64,000 nt of DNA from Thozetella sp. PMI_491 (lineage: Eukaryota > Ascomycota > Sordariomycetes > Chaetosphaeriales > Chaetosphaeriaceae): assembly GCA_021432635.1 (NCBI GenBank), contig MU270080.1, positions 310,001 through 374,000 on the forward strand, given 5' to 3'. This document shows, in pieces, positions 33,777 through 44,443 of the stretch. Position numbers and translations under genes: made by a program. The notes beneath the pieces are model-generated. The model saw only the letters and a program-made list of their open reading frames with translations. It searched no databases and had not been told where the DNA came from. Each line of letters starts with the position of its first letter. Position 1 is the first letter of the stretch.

Positions 33777-36700
33777 CTAGTAGTGCCTTGGCACCAGTGG
33801 CCGAGACGATCCAGGCTTGCTTTCATTCGTAATTCTCTGACCCAGCTCCACGTCATACTCGGAAACCGAGATGCCCAGACCCTTGCCGTAGCTAGACGTC
33901 GTGGGCCCCTGCCGAGCGAATGGGGTGCCCGGCCCCGGACTCGGGATGTTTCTCGGGCTGTAAGGGCTGAATGGCGTGGCCCGTCCACTGACTCCACCCG
34001 CATCGTCCCTCAGCCCAAATGCCGTGTTGGACCGCGAGAAAACCAACTCTCGCATCGCACTGGCCGCCTGCATCTTCTCCAGGTTGCTTTTGGACCGCAT
34101 TACCTCGGCCTTCATGGCGCCCGTGATCTTGACCTCTCGGTCGTGTAGCCGATTCGCTTGCACCGCCAGCTCGCGCCCGGCCATATAGAAGCCCGTTTTG
34201 ACGAGGAACCACGTCGTCGTGGTGTTATATATGAACGACGCGGCGCTTCCCAGGAGCCTCACGAAGCTATTAGTAAATGCAGAGCGGGAGAAGGCCAGGA
34301 AGAAAGAGATGAGTATGATCCCCGCCGAGATGGGAAACATGTAGACGAATTCCTCGGTGAGGGTGTAGTGGCCGTCGTTGAGCTCTACAGAGTTCATACC
34401 AAAGAGAGTGGCGAAGAAGGAAAGTGGCAACTGTTTGCAGCGTCAGTGAGTCTTCTTCGATGCGAGCCATGCCTCGGCCATGACTTACGAAGATGATGGT
34501 GACCACGGTGAAAAGCATGATGGACTGCCCTTGTTTAAGGGTCAAAGCCGCTTGCTTAACGGCCTCTCGGGCTTCTATCACGCCTGCCTGCTGCTGCTTC
34601 AGGGTCAGTAAATCTTTGAGCTATCTTGTTGTTAGCATTACGATGCGCCATATGCACTCATGTAGACGACTCACGGCAGCCGAAGTGTACAGAGCATTCT
34701 GGAGGAGTGTCTGCAGCTCCGTAATGCGCTCGCGAATGTCCTCTAGGAGCTGGTCCGCTTTGCCGAGAGTCCACTTCGCCTGCTCTCGCACCTCCTCTTC
34801 CTTCAGCCTCTGCGCATCGACTCCAGGATTCGTTCCAGATTCATAGGGAGTTCCATCCATGACGCTGCTCAGTGCCAGATCCCACGAAGCTTCTGGCCGT
34901 GTCAGGGTCGCTCGTCTGGAACGGATCCGCGGCGCCATCGCTCGTCGGATGTGCTTTACGAGGCTCTCCATGACGGCCAGCTGTTGCTCCTTGACCCGGG
35001 TCATGATGTGGATCTCATCCATGATGTCTTTAGCCTCCTTTAGGAGGTTTCCCTCAGGATTGATGTTAAGGAGCGTGTTCTGTGTTGATGCATCCGCGTT
35101 CCGGTCTCGCTTATACTCGCGCGATGCGAGATAGGTGTAGATCAAGAACTGGTCAAACGCCGCTGTCTGCTTGTATGTCTACACAAGAGTCAACCACAGA
35201 TCAGATGGTTATTTCGAGCAATGCTAGGCCTGTAGACGTACCACCGTGCGGATTGCGTCAGCAAACAAATCAACGAGGTTCGGTGGCCTGTCGTTGGTCT
35301 TGGTTCGGTCGAAAAAGACCCGAGAACATTCGTCCACGATGATCAGGGCAAGGTCGTATGCCGTTGAGATCTCTCCTTGCCGAAGTGACTTGAGTCTCAC
35401 ACGGAGGCTCTTATGTATAGCCGAGGGATCTGGCTTGTTCTTTCCCCAGCGCCGCGGGAAGCTGGTGATCACGGTGTCTTCGAAGATGTCAGAAGCTAGT
35501 AATAGCGCGTACAGGTTCTGATAGGCCACTCACTTTCATCCAGGATCCATAACCACAACTGATCCACCATTACGATCCGGGAAACCTTTCGGACGTCTTC
35601 TTTGCATTGCAGGCAGGTATCGGTACCAGCACAGTCATGTGGCTCTGGCGTTGTGCCTCGGTAGACGACTTGGTCACGGTCACGTGTCCCAGTGTTTCTC
35701 AAGGCGCCGTAATACGACTGGTCTAGCGTGCGTCGGGGGTGCAGAGGTGCCGGAGCGTGCAGGTATTTGGCCATGAGTTGCTCCTCGACATGGAACTCCA
35801 TCGCTTCTAGTAAAGCGGCCGCCGACCAGAGCAGCTGTCCAAGTGCCTTCTTCTTGCTCATAACCCCTCCATATCCAGGTTCCCCTTGTGAGGTGTGCTG
35901 AGGGGGTCGGTTGCCGCTGGGACCATGTGCACTTGCAAGCTGGTGCTGTGCTTGGTCTACGACCTCCGATATGGAGCTCGTCTGCTGTTTGCTGACTTCT
36001 TTAACGGCCCGCGCTGAGAGGACTCGGCCGCGGTCTGTTTCCCAATGTAAGTACGGCATCTAATAGGCAAGATTGCATCAGTTTCGTGGAACATATGGCT
36101 AGGAACGTAACCGGCTCACGAATAGGACAAGATTCTTTGGGATCGGCTCCGCAGCGACCGAGTCTTCCACAATTGTTAGTACATACTGTTTCCATTTACC
36201 AGAACAGCAACCCTGTGGAGTGGAAAAACGCACTGATAGAGATAGTGTCGCAGATAGGTCGCATGTGGCGAGCGTGCACCTCTGAAGTCTCGTCAAAGTT
36301 CTGCTGACCCTGCCAGTACTCGGGGCGAAGCAGCATCTCTGTCTTAGTCCGTGCCCGCTGCGTCTTGTGCTTGGTCAAGAAGTCGTCGGCGTCCGGCCGC
36401 CTCTCGTGATAGTAGCGTGCAATCACCTCCTATTCCGAAGATTTTCAGCTGCCGCGCGCTCGATTCAGAGCAGGTCCCATCTTACCTCGACCCATGCCAT
36501 ATTATTCGCCGGGAGGTGGAAGTAGCGCACGACACCCGCTTCGCATGGTTGCATGAGCGGGTTCTTGGCCTCATCGTCGGAAAGCAAGTCGCCGAGGGGC
36601 ACCTTCTGGTGTGGGAACTTGTTTGGGAGCTGGGGGGCATCAAAAGGGAGGGAGTTCTTCAAGTAGACGACAGGCGCCTTGATGTCCTGCTCGACATCGG

Positions 36701-37055
36701 TCTCGAGGCTGCTGCGCAAGGTATGTGGAGAGTAGCGCGTAGAGTCGGACAGGGGACTGTTGGAATATGCCTTAGGCGGGCGGTTCGCTGCTGTCCGCCA
36801 CTGTGCCAAGGCCAACTTGAAGCCCCTGAGGTGGGCGGCAGCCGTGTAGCCCTGCTGCGATGTCTCCAAGCGGTGACGTAGCTGGTCAACGTTGTCCTTT
36901 TGGCGGAGGATGCGTTGTTGAGCCTCCGGAGGTAGCTTCTCGAAGAATCGCCTGCGATCTGTGTCTCTAAGACAAGCGTTATAGTGTACCGTCGCGTTCG
37001 TGACACGACGGCCGTGCTCCTCAACACTCAGGCACGTGGACGGCAGCGCTGGCAT
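33777..37055 (-). CDS. CorA-like Mg2+ transporter family protein
   Basis: Eight exons: 36486-37055, 36280-36429, 36120-36212, 35534-36059, 35242-35477, 34675-35178, 34489-34620 and 33777-34430. They join in frame to about 954 residues. The C-terminal part is the CorA channel region: helix 1 (SIMLFTVVTIIFLPLSFFAT) ends in the diagnostic GMN motif (748-750), and helix 2 is around FPISAGIILISFFLAF. Upstream come the long coiled helix (LTLKQQQAGVIEAREAVKQA) and the LWLWILDENTVITSFPRRWG block seen in large fungal CorA-like proteins. The MPYLHWE motif (272-278) is also typical of that fungal group. It probably sits in a membrane as an oligomer and could pass Mg2+ or another divalent ion; the large N-terminal domain is of unknown function. 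A Met at 37106 would add 17 residues. Confidence 0.85.
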
Positions 37056-37106
37056 CTTGCTGGCGAGAACGGTCTCGATGAAAACAAAACAAACTTGATT
37101 ATACAA

Positions 37107-39474
37107 AAAGGGAAGACGTTTTAATCGAGATCACTGTCTGGTGCAAAAACGACAGGATACACGACCGAGGTCAGAACCGGACGCGGATGGGCGAGGTCTA
37201 GGTCAAGCTTTGCGGATCGTGCCGGAAGACCCTTGGAAATGTTTAAAACTGCCGTCTGGTAATCCATCAGGGATAGGATAAAAAAAACCGCTGGCCATCA
37301 CACCATCCCCAGAATGCGGCAAACCTATCACAGAGAGGGCCAACCCCTGAGCTCCCCACTGAGGCTTGCGATGAGAGTGTCTCCGAGAATTGCAGCTGAC
37401 GGGCTGCTGGACAGCGCACAGTGAAAGGGCGGAAGCTCTCAAGTGCTTCTTCTAAAGGCACTGTGGTACCGGTTCACGCTCTTCCCAGGCACCATTCCAC
37501 AGATGCAAGTCTTCGGGCAGGACCCCTCGGTAGGGCCATATGAGAGCCAGTCAGGAACCACGAGACCCAGCTGGCGTTACATCCGGGGCGCCACCGCGTC
37601 TAATATCCCGGGGCTGAACCAACCCCTGTGTCAGCCGCCGCACCTCATGCCCAGGGAAAGGGGGTGCAGCTTCAACGGCCACCATCCTAGAGACTCACGT
37701 CGGTCGTTCAACGGTGTACAAGTCTTGTAGGGTATTCTTTAGTTATGCTCCGGTACGCTTCTTGTAGCGACCTATTATCACAGGCAAGAATGAAGCGACA
37801 ACCGCGGGGAGGTAAGATACTTTAAAAGCCTTACGTCTCAGCCTCGGAATCATGTCTAGCCGTCTTACAAAATCCCTTGGGCTCCGCTTTCGCAAGCCAT
37901 TGTCAGGGGCGGGGAGAGTACACCGATTCTCCGTCCTCTCGATTGTCTCAGCGTTGCTTAGTAGTCTGGGGCTCTAGTTTATATGCCGGTTTAGGTTACT
38001 ACAACTTGACTAGGAAACAGAATATACACGCGCGAGTTTCAATGTCTTCTACAGCGAGCATCTGGGGTAGACGTCGTGCTGTACAAATAATCGAACCTAT
38101 TGTGGTTTGATATTTGAGTTGTTTCCCTGTAGTTTGCATACTTTTACTGAGCTGCCGAGCTGAAAGACAAAGATCTTTGATGGACTATCCGCTCGGCTGC
38201 GGCATTGCTTGGAACATTCCATTCATCTTGTTTGTTTTGACTAATTCCCCGATTTACTATCAAGAATAACAATTATAGGCGACAAAAAGACTAGGAGTAA
38301 TCAGCTCCTTCTTCTAGGCTCAACAGGTTGGCTAACTTGCGTCTTTGCAACTCCGTGCATCCTGTTTGGGGCCGGTTTCACCACACGCTTCCCGTTCGAA
38401 TTGGGTGAAGAGGCAAAAAAAATTAAAAATTACGAAAGACTGAACTTCGAGGCTCATCTTCCGGGCCCAACTGGCTAGCTAAGTTGCGCCCCCTGTTGCT
38501 CAGCAGAGTGCCGGCCACCATTTATCAGGACCGGTTCCACCATATGCCCTCCTTTCGGATTAAAGACAGAGCTTAGGGTTTTTATTTATTTCACCCGCTG
38601 TTGTACCATATCTTTTTCGAGCTCGATGGGTGGTTCGAACTCTCGACTTAGGCACATGTTCCGGGGTACATTGGGAGGATGCAGCAGCTGTTTATACCAC
38701 TGCGCTAGCCACCCTGATCCCCTTCCCTTTGTGTTGAAAGTTTTGGACCCGAGATAGACTATTAAATTCTCAGTTACCGCTCAGGGCCAACGCACCATGC
38801 TGCAGTGGGCGGTTATCTGGGCTGTCGGGGAGCGAACATGCACAAACATTCACAACTTAAGAAAGCCAAGCATTGTATCTCTTGCAATTACACAGGACTC
38901 TTTTTCCCCTGGAGACTTCAGGTTCAATATTGTTTAGTTACGCTTTGTCAATGGTTTCAATGTCATCAAAGTTAGACATCCATTCCTGTTTAGACGTGAT
39001 CATCCAACTCTCTGTAAATGTTAGCACCACAAGTACGTTTCGGTAAATTACCAACATGTAGAGAAGAGTAGAAAACATCTGAGTCTCTCGTGGATTGCTC
39101 AAAGGGTGAAAATCCTACGTTCGATCCTGGGTGTGCCTAGCGGAGCCGTGGATCAAGTCGCGTACTTGCCATTGTTTATTTCACCCCCGCCCTCCTTCAC
39201 CTCTTGCCCTTACCTTACTGCCCTGCCCTTCTCTATTCACTTCCATTCGCGAATTGAATCTGTGCCCTTATCGCTGATAAAGCAAACTCGCTCTTCCTTT
39301 AAATCGACCCTTCTCTACCACACCTTCTCTAATTGTTTCCTCGTCCACCCTCAAACAACAACTTCGTCTCACCTCGAGAGCCGTCTTCTTTCAGCACTCC
39401 AACCATCTCTCTCCTTCTCTGCCCCCAGCTCTTATCCCCACCAGAGACTTTACCACTACCAAACAACCGTCACG
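37107..39474. other. intergenic with tRNA-like element
   Basis: Divergent promoter region between the CorA-like gene and the cysteine-rich secreted protein gene. It holds the SINE-like element at 38.4-38.7 kb and a pyrimidine-rich leader at 39.18-39.46 kb just before the next start codon. Confidence 0.5.
38415..38716 (-). mobile_element. tRNA-like SINE-type element 2
   Basis: The minus strand begins GGTGGCTAGCGCAGTGG, an A-box-like head that matches the head of the element at 2.6-2.8 kb (GGTGACTTGGCGCAGTCG). A B-box-like GAGTTCGAACC (38632-38642) follows after about 70 bases. An eight-T run on the minus strand (38415-38422) could serve as terminator. No tRNA cloverleaf fits. The parts after the B box differ from element 1, so the two could be diverged members or separate tRNA-derived relics. 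Borders approximate. Confidence 0.5.
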
Positions 39475-40541
39475 ATGAATCTCCGCATTCTTCCCATCCT
39501 GGCCGTCCTGGTCCTCGCGTTTGCCTTGGTGAGCCCGCGACGCCAGCCTGCCGTACGCGTGAAGGAGCTAACTCGTGGGCAGTCTGTCACTGGCAGCATG
39601 GTGAATGACACTCACCCCGCTGCCTGGACTGGCAAGTTGTTCGCTGATCAGCCGGACGTCACCGTCTACGGTGACTATGAAGTGAGTCTTGGGTTTGATT
39701 TCCGACTGAAGACCGGTGGACTGACGTGCTTCGCTCCTTTAGACCGTCGTCGCTCACCTCAAGGACCTCGACCCTGCCTTCAACCTGACCATCAATAATA
39801 CGGCCGTGGACTCCGCATCGTCTTATTTCTCGACTGTGACCGCCGGTGCTATCATCTGTGGTGACTACGACAAACATTTCGCCACTGCCGACAGCCACGA
39901 TGCACAGGGTCTGAACAACCGCCTCAAGCAGCTCGCCGGTTACTGGGAGCTGGCCGCGCGCAAGTGCTTCCGTCTTGGCTGTGTCAACACTTCCGGTCTT
40001 TTCGTAAGTCACACGCCCCTAATTTACTTTCTAACGAAGCGCTGACAATTTCCTCACAGTGGTGCAATGTGAGTTCTTAATGTTTGCCTCTAGCCCGGCA
40101 TCCCACAGGTGTTGATCGTGCCACTCCGATCATGACAAGGTGCAGGAACTAATGTAGAGCCAAAGGACAACGATAACTCAGTTCGCGTTGCCGGGGTCCA
40201 GATTGCCGATATTCTCCAGCAGGTTCTTTCGAACTGCTGCCTCTACTCGGTCCAGGTCTACGAGCATAGCCCGCAGTCCGGCATGGCTTGGTTCGATAAC
40301 CCTTCTCTCGTGAATGGTCAGTCGCTGCTCCTCTATTCTTCAGTTCCTGCCATTGGATGCTAATCATCGGGCAGGCATCGTTTCCTATGCCAACTGCAAT
40401 GATCCCACCGATTTCACCCCTGGCGGCGTAAGTATTGCTCCCCCGACCGAACTGGCATTTACATTCGCGGACTCCTGCTAATAGCAAGGCGTCTAGTACA
40501 TCTACCCCGGTCCCAACGATGAGTGCGTTTCCTACCCTTAG
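39475..40541 (+). CDS. cysteine-rich secreted protein, candidate effector
   Basis: Six exons, 39475-39681, 39743-40003, 40060-40068, 40166-40316, 40375-40427 and 40497-40541, give about 241 residues. The N-terminus is hydrophobic (LRILPILAVLVLAFALVSP) and serves as signal peptide. The mature region has eight cysteines (IICGD, RKCFRLGC, WCN, SNCCLY, ANCND, DECVSY). The pattern WCN-DN...GVQIADILQQVLSNC resembles a group of small fungal secreted proteins of unknown function. The third exon is only nine bases (Trp-Cys-Asn). The fourth exon starts at the acceptor CAAAG at 40165, because earlier AGs give a stop or a wrong frame. That choice is inferred from the protein pattern. Role unknown; size, signal peptide and even cysteine number suit an effector or wall-associated protein. 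Confidence 0.65.
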
Positions 40542-40922
40542 GGACACACAAAGCAGGGCCACAGTTATTGAACTAGGGCTCGCTACTTGGGGTTCGCTGG
40601 TGGCATATGCTGCCGTCTTGATCAGGAGGATGTTCTAGGCACGAGATTTTGGACTTGCTTGTTTTCACATGGACCTAATTCAGTAGGAGCTGCGAGGGCA
40701 TCGCAGACGAGCATGGAGTCTCAATTTCGCCTAGCTGAGGAAATCTGAAATCGTTGCCATCACTGCCTCGCAGTGCTTAAACTGGGAGGGATTCGTCCCT
40801 TATGTGCTAATCGGTTTCCTATGTACACCGAGCCAAGGAGAAGTTATCTACATGAAAAATAGTAGCTCGCACGAGCTACACCAGGCTTTTAGACGCTGAG
40901 CCACGCGTACTGCGGATCAAGC
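40542..40922. other. intergenic, convergent 3' ends
   Basis: Between the 3' ends of the secreted protein gene and the pectin lyase gene. No feature seen. Confidence 0.4.
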
Positions 40923-42139
40923 TTAGATCTTGCCGATGCCCGCGTTGTTCGGCACGCTCGACTGCGCCGAGCTGGCCGTGGCCGCGCTGGCGATGTTCTT
41001 GCCGCTGAAGTTGCTCAAGAAGCTCGTGTCGGTGCCCTTGTAGCTGGTGCTGCTGCCAAAGGCGTTGAGCTGGCACGCGTGGCCGAGGTAGGATGAGCAG
41101 GCCGCGTTGGTGGTGCTGTCCGGGCTCGTGAAGATCTTGCCGGCGACGGTGCTGCCAGGGTCGACCATGTTGACAACGTTCTGGAAGACGCTGCCCTCAA
41201 CCACGATCATGGCGCCGCTGTCGACCTCGAAGGCGTGGCCCGAGTTAGCGTACCAGTAGTTGTTGACGGCGTGCAGCAGCGTGTTGCCGCCGACCTTGGG
41301 CGAGCGGCCCGACGTGTGATGGATGTAGTTGCCCTTGAGGGTAATGAGGTCGCTGGACCCGGTGAAGTAGAGGCCCCAGTAGTGGTGGCCGTCGCAGGTG
41401 GCCGACCACGACGTAGTGCCGTCGATCTCCGAGTTGGAGATGGTCACCCGGTTGTCGGCAGAGGTTCCGAGGACGATGTGCTGTCGTCCGATGAGGGAAG
41501 TCTGTAGGGCGGGGTTAGCAAACAGACTACAAGTAGCAAGAGACTGTGCCGGGCTCGGGGTCGGCTCACCTTGACGTGGTCGATCCAGATCAGATCGGCG
41601 TTGTTGACGGTGATGGCATCACCGCCCCACACGTACTTGGGGTTCAGGTTCGTGATGTGGATGTTCTGGATGATGATGTTGCTCGCGCCGCTGACAATGC
41701 GCAGACCCTTGCCCTTGATCACGCCGCTGCTGCCCACACCAACGAGGGATTTGTTGGACTTGACCGTGATGCCCAAGATGCCGGCCTTGTCATACGTGAC
41801 CGAGACCTTGGCGGCGTTGGGCTCGTAGTTGTCGCACCAGCTGTTCTGGTTGATGGCCAGCTGACACGCCGAAGCGGTGCCCCACGGGGCGCAGCCCGTC
41901 TCGGTCGAGGTGCCCTCGGTGCCGGTGAAGTCGAACGTCTTGGTCAGCACGATGACGCGGGCCGAGCTGTCGCCGAGGTACGAGACGAGCTCGGCCGTGG
42001 TGGACGGGTACACGGGTGTCGCGCTGCCGCCACCCGTGACGCCCTTGGCGAAGCCCTCGGCCGCGCCGACCACGCCGTCGGCGCCGACCGAACGGGCCAG
42101 GGCGATCAGAGCTGCGCTCAGTAGAGTTGTTGACTTCAT
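40923..42139 (-). CDS. pectin lyase, polysaccharide lyase family 1
   Basis: Secreted enzyme that cleaves (methylated) homogalacturonan by beta-elimination. Two exons, 41570-42139 and 40923-41501 (donor GTGAGC, acceptor CTACAG), give 382 residues, the normal size. Signal peptide [20 protein letters not shown], then [17 protein letters not shown] as in fungal pectin lyases. The parallel beta-helix signature includes [26 protein letters not shown] with its Asp, and RSPKVGG with the catalytic Arg region. [14 protein letters not shown] and the C-terminal Ser/Ala-rich stretch also fit pectin lyase more than pectate lyase. Cysteines are even in number and placed as in the family. It lies next to a glucanase gene on the same strand, but with a 1.2 kb gap and no sign of co-transcription. 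Confidence 0.92.
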
Positions 42140-42248
42140 GTTGCTGGGGCGGAAGCTGTGGCCGTGGACCAGGGGGGACGGTATGTCTTGGGGTTGAGAG
42201 GACGGGGGACCAGGCTGGACTGGACTGGCTGAGGGCTCCTATCTCCTG

Positions 42249-42256
42249 TTTTTATA
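42249..42256 (-). promoter_or_regulatory. TATA box of the pectin lyase gene
   Basis: TATAAAAA on the minus strand about 110 bases upstream of the start codon at 42139. A second TATAAG lies 15-20 bases further upstream inside a short GGCTTATAA direct repeat. Confidence 0.5.
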
Positions 42257-43355
42257 AGCCGTCACCCGTTTATAAGCCGCCAGGAGATATTTCTCCTCGC
42301 GTATGGCGGCGACGGGGGCGCTCGCCCCCTACAATATCGCAAGATTGGCGGCATATGCACGAAGTCCACGATGATTCCCTAAAGTCGCAGTTCTCCGCGC
42401 GCTAGGCCGAGGCCAAGACCATGGAATCTGCACCCCAGCGCCGTTGTGCTCTTCACAACAGCCGGAGCCGCATGAGAGGAATACTCCACACGCAACCCTC
42501 CTCTCCCTCGAGTTGATTGCATTGGTGGAGTATTTCCATCTCCCGACCCCTGAGCGGACCCCACCCTCACGGATAACAGACCGAGCAGACAGGGCTGCCG
42601 GCAACAAGCTTGATCTCTGGCATGGGACGAAGGCCCATGATCATCAAAGTTGAGTCGTGCCTCCCCTTTTCTCTGTCCAGTTCGCTGTGATCCGTTACCC
42701 CGTCCGGTTGGAGTCGTCCATGGTTGATGGAATCGGATTTTCCGTGGCCTTCCGAGGATTCGACTCGGCCCCACACCGGGGCACAAGGGATGCGATGCTC
42801 CGCTGCTGTGTCCCAGTCCCGCTTTGCCCGTCGGCCGTGACTGCACGTTGCTCTCGTGACTGCGTTGCGTATAAGCGGCCGAATGAGGCCGTGTCCGACG
42901 GACGCTCCCGGGTCATCGAGATTCAAGACCATGAAGTCAGCGCAGTCAAGACAAAGCATGACATGCTGGCCTAGGGCGGTCACTCTCGAGATCCCAACTC
43001 ACAGCTCTGCGACCCTGCGCCGGAAATAGCGGATGGAAGCATGCTTACGGTAAACATTACATATAAATATCTGACTGTGTGTCCTGTAGGCCTCTATACG
43101 GCCGTATACAGCCCCACCTCGCCCAGCCTTCCTATCCGTTCCCGAGGCCGGCGGTATGTACCTAGCTGGCCAACCCCATCCATAATCATGATGCTGCCTC
43201 CCAAAGGTCCGCCAGTCTATAGTCTATGCGCCGAGATGAATGCACGCCACCTCTATGTACATGAAGCGAGAATAAATATTAGGTGATAGGTCGGTCTCTC
43301 GCGCGGCCGCCTAGGGTTAAGGGGTTCACCTGGGACAGGCTCCTCCTTCCCCCCT
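42257..43355. other. intergenic
   Basis: Promoter of the pectin lyase gene and 3' flank of the GH128-like gene. Both strands are open for short stretches without domain content. Confidence 0.4.
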
Positions 43356-44443
43356 CTAGATGCTCATCAGTATGAGCGAGGCGAGTAGAGGTGCGGCCAC
43401 CACGATCCCGAGATGCGCGGCGAAGTCCCGCGCGCCCGCGTTGGCGCCCTTGCTGGTGGGTTGGACGCCGGTGGCCTGGCGGCCCAGATACCAGGCGCCA
43501 ATGTCCGTCAGCTGCCCTCCGACGCTCAGCATGGCCGCGTTGGCGCCTACGTTGGCGACGTCGGCGCGGAAGGCACCGAACAGCGAGTAGCGCTCGATGT
43601 AGGACAGCCGGTCGAAGTACTCGGCCGACGTGTTGTAGAAGGACTGCGTCGCGGCGAGGGTCTGGTGGGCGTAGTTGTACTCTGTAACCCAGATCGAAGT
43701 GTTGGGGAAGCTAATTGGGGGAAATAGTTAGCGGTGGCTCGCACGCACCCGTCTCCTGCAGGAACAGCAAGGGAGTGGGAGTGGGAGGGGGGGTAGACAT
43801 ACGCGGCGACACGCTCGCCAATGTGGCTCGCGAGACCCTCGAAGTTGTCGTACCAGTGGATCGGCAGGAAGTCATAGGTGCAGTTTTTGGTCTCGCCGTT
43901 GGTGCTGATCAGGCTCGAGCAGTTGGCCAGGAACTGCTGTAGCCACGGCAGGCCGCTAGGAGACCCTGTGCAGGCGGGCAGGCCGAGCTTGATGCCCATG
44001 TTCTGCAAGGGGATGAAGTTGTTGACCCACACCTTGGCGGCCTTTGCGGGTGCGATGTCGCTGCCGCCGTAGGCGGCCGGGCCGTCCGGCTCATTGAAGC
44101 CGAGCACATGGGTGATGTTGATCTTCTGGTCCTTGACCAGCGACTTGACGGTCTGGTAGAAGGTAGTGTCGGTTTCGTCGGACGGAGCGCCCCAAAGCAT
44201 AGGCACAAACTCAAACTGCGACTGGGTCCAATTCTGGAAGACGGTCGACGGGCTCGCCCCGTAGTTGTAATACCATGTCAGGTCCGACGGGTCTCTCCTC
44301 CAGATGTAGTTGTCCTGCGGGAAGGTCGAGTTGGGCGTGAAGACGAGCCCGCGCTTCGCCGACGCCAGCGGGCCGGCTGATGTCTCGGGAAGGAGCGCGA
44401 GCACCGTCAGCAAGGCCGACGTGATCGGCGTGCGGGCGACCAT
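43356..44443 (-). CDS. GH128-like (Asl1-type) beta-1,3-glucanase, GPI type
   Basis: Two exons, 43803-44443 and 43356-43710, joined by GTATGT...ATTAG, give about 331 residues. Signal peptide (ALLTVLALLPETSAGP), then the Asl1-like glycosyl hydrolase domain: YYNYGASPS, EFVPMLWG, the acid/base Glu118 in VLGFNEPD, PIHWYDNF and the nucleophile Glu224 in WVTEYNYAH. The C-terminus ends in a hydrophobic stretch (IVVAAPLLASLILMSI) after a small-residue site, a GPI-anchor signal. The family hydrolyses beta-1,3-glucan. A wall-bound member most likely remodels the fungus's own wall instead of degrading plant material. The short intron splits the residue before PNTSIWVTE. Confidence 0.88.

Noticed and set aside
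39090-39140. B-box-like GTTCGATCCTGG suggesting a third tRNA-like element
   Set aside because: No A box or head like the other two elements and no terminator run in place.
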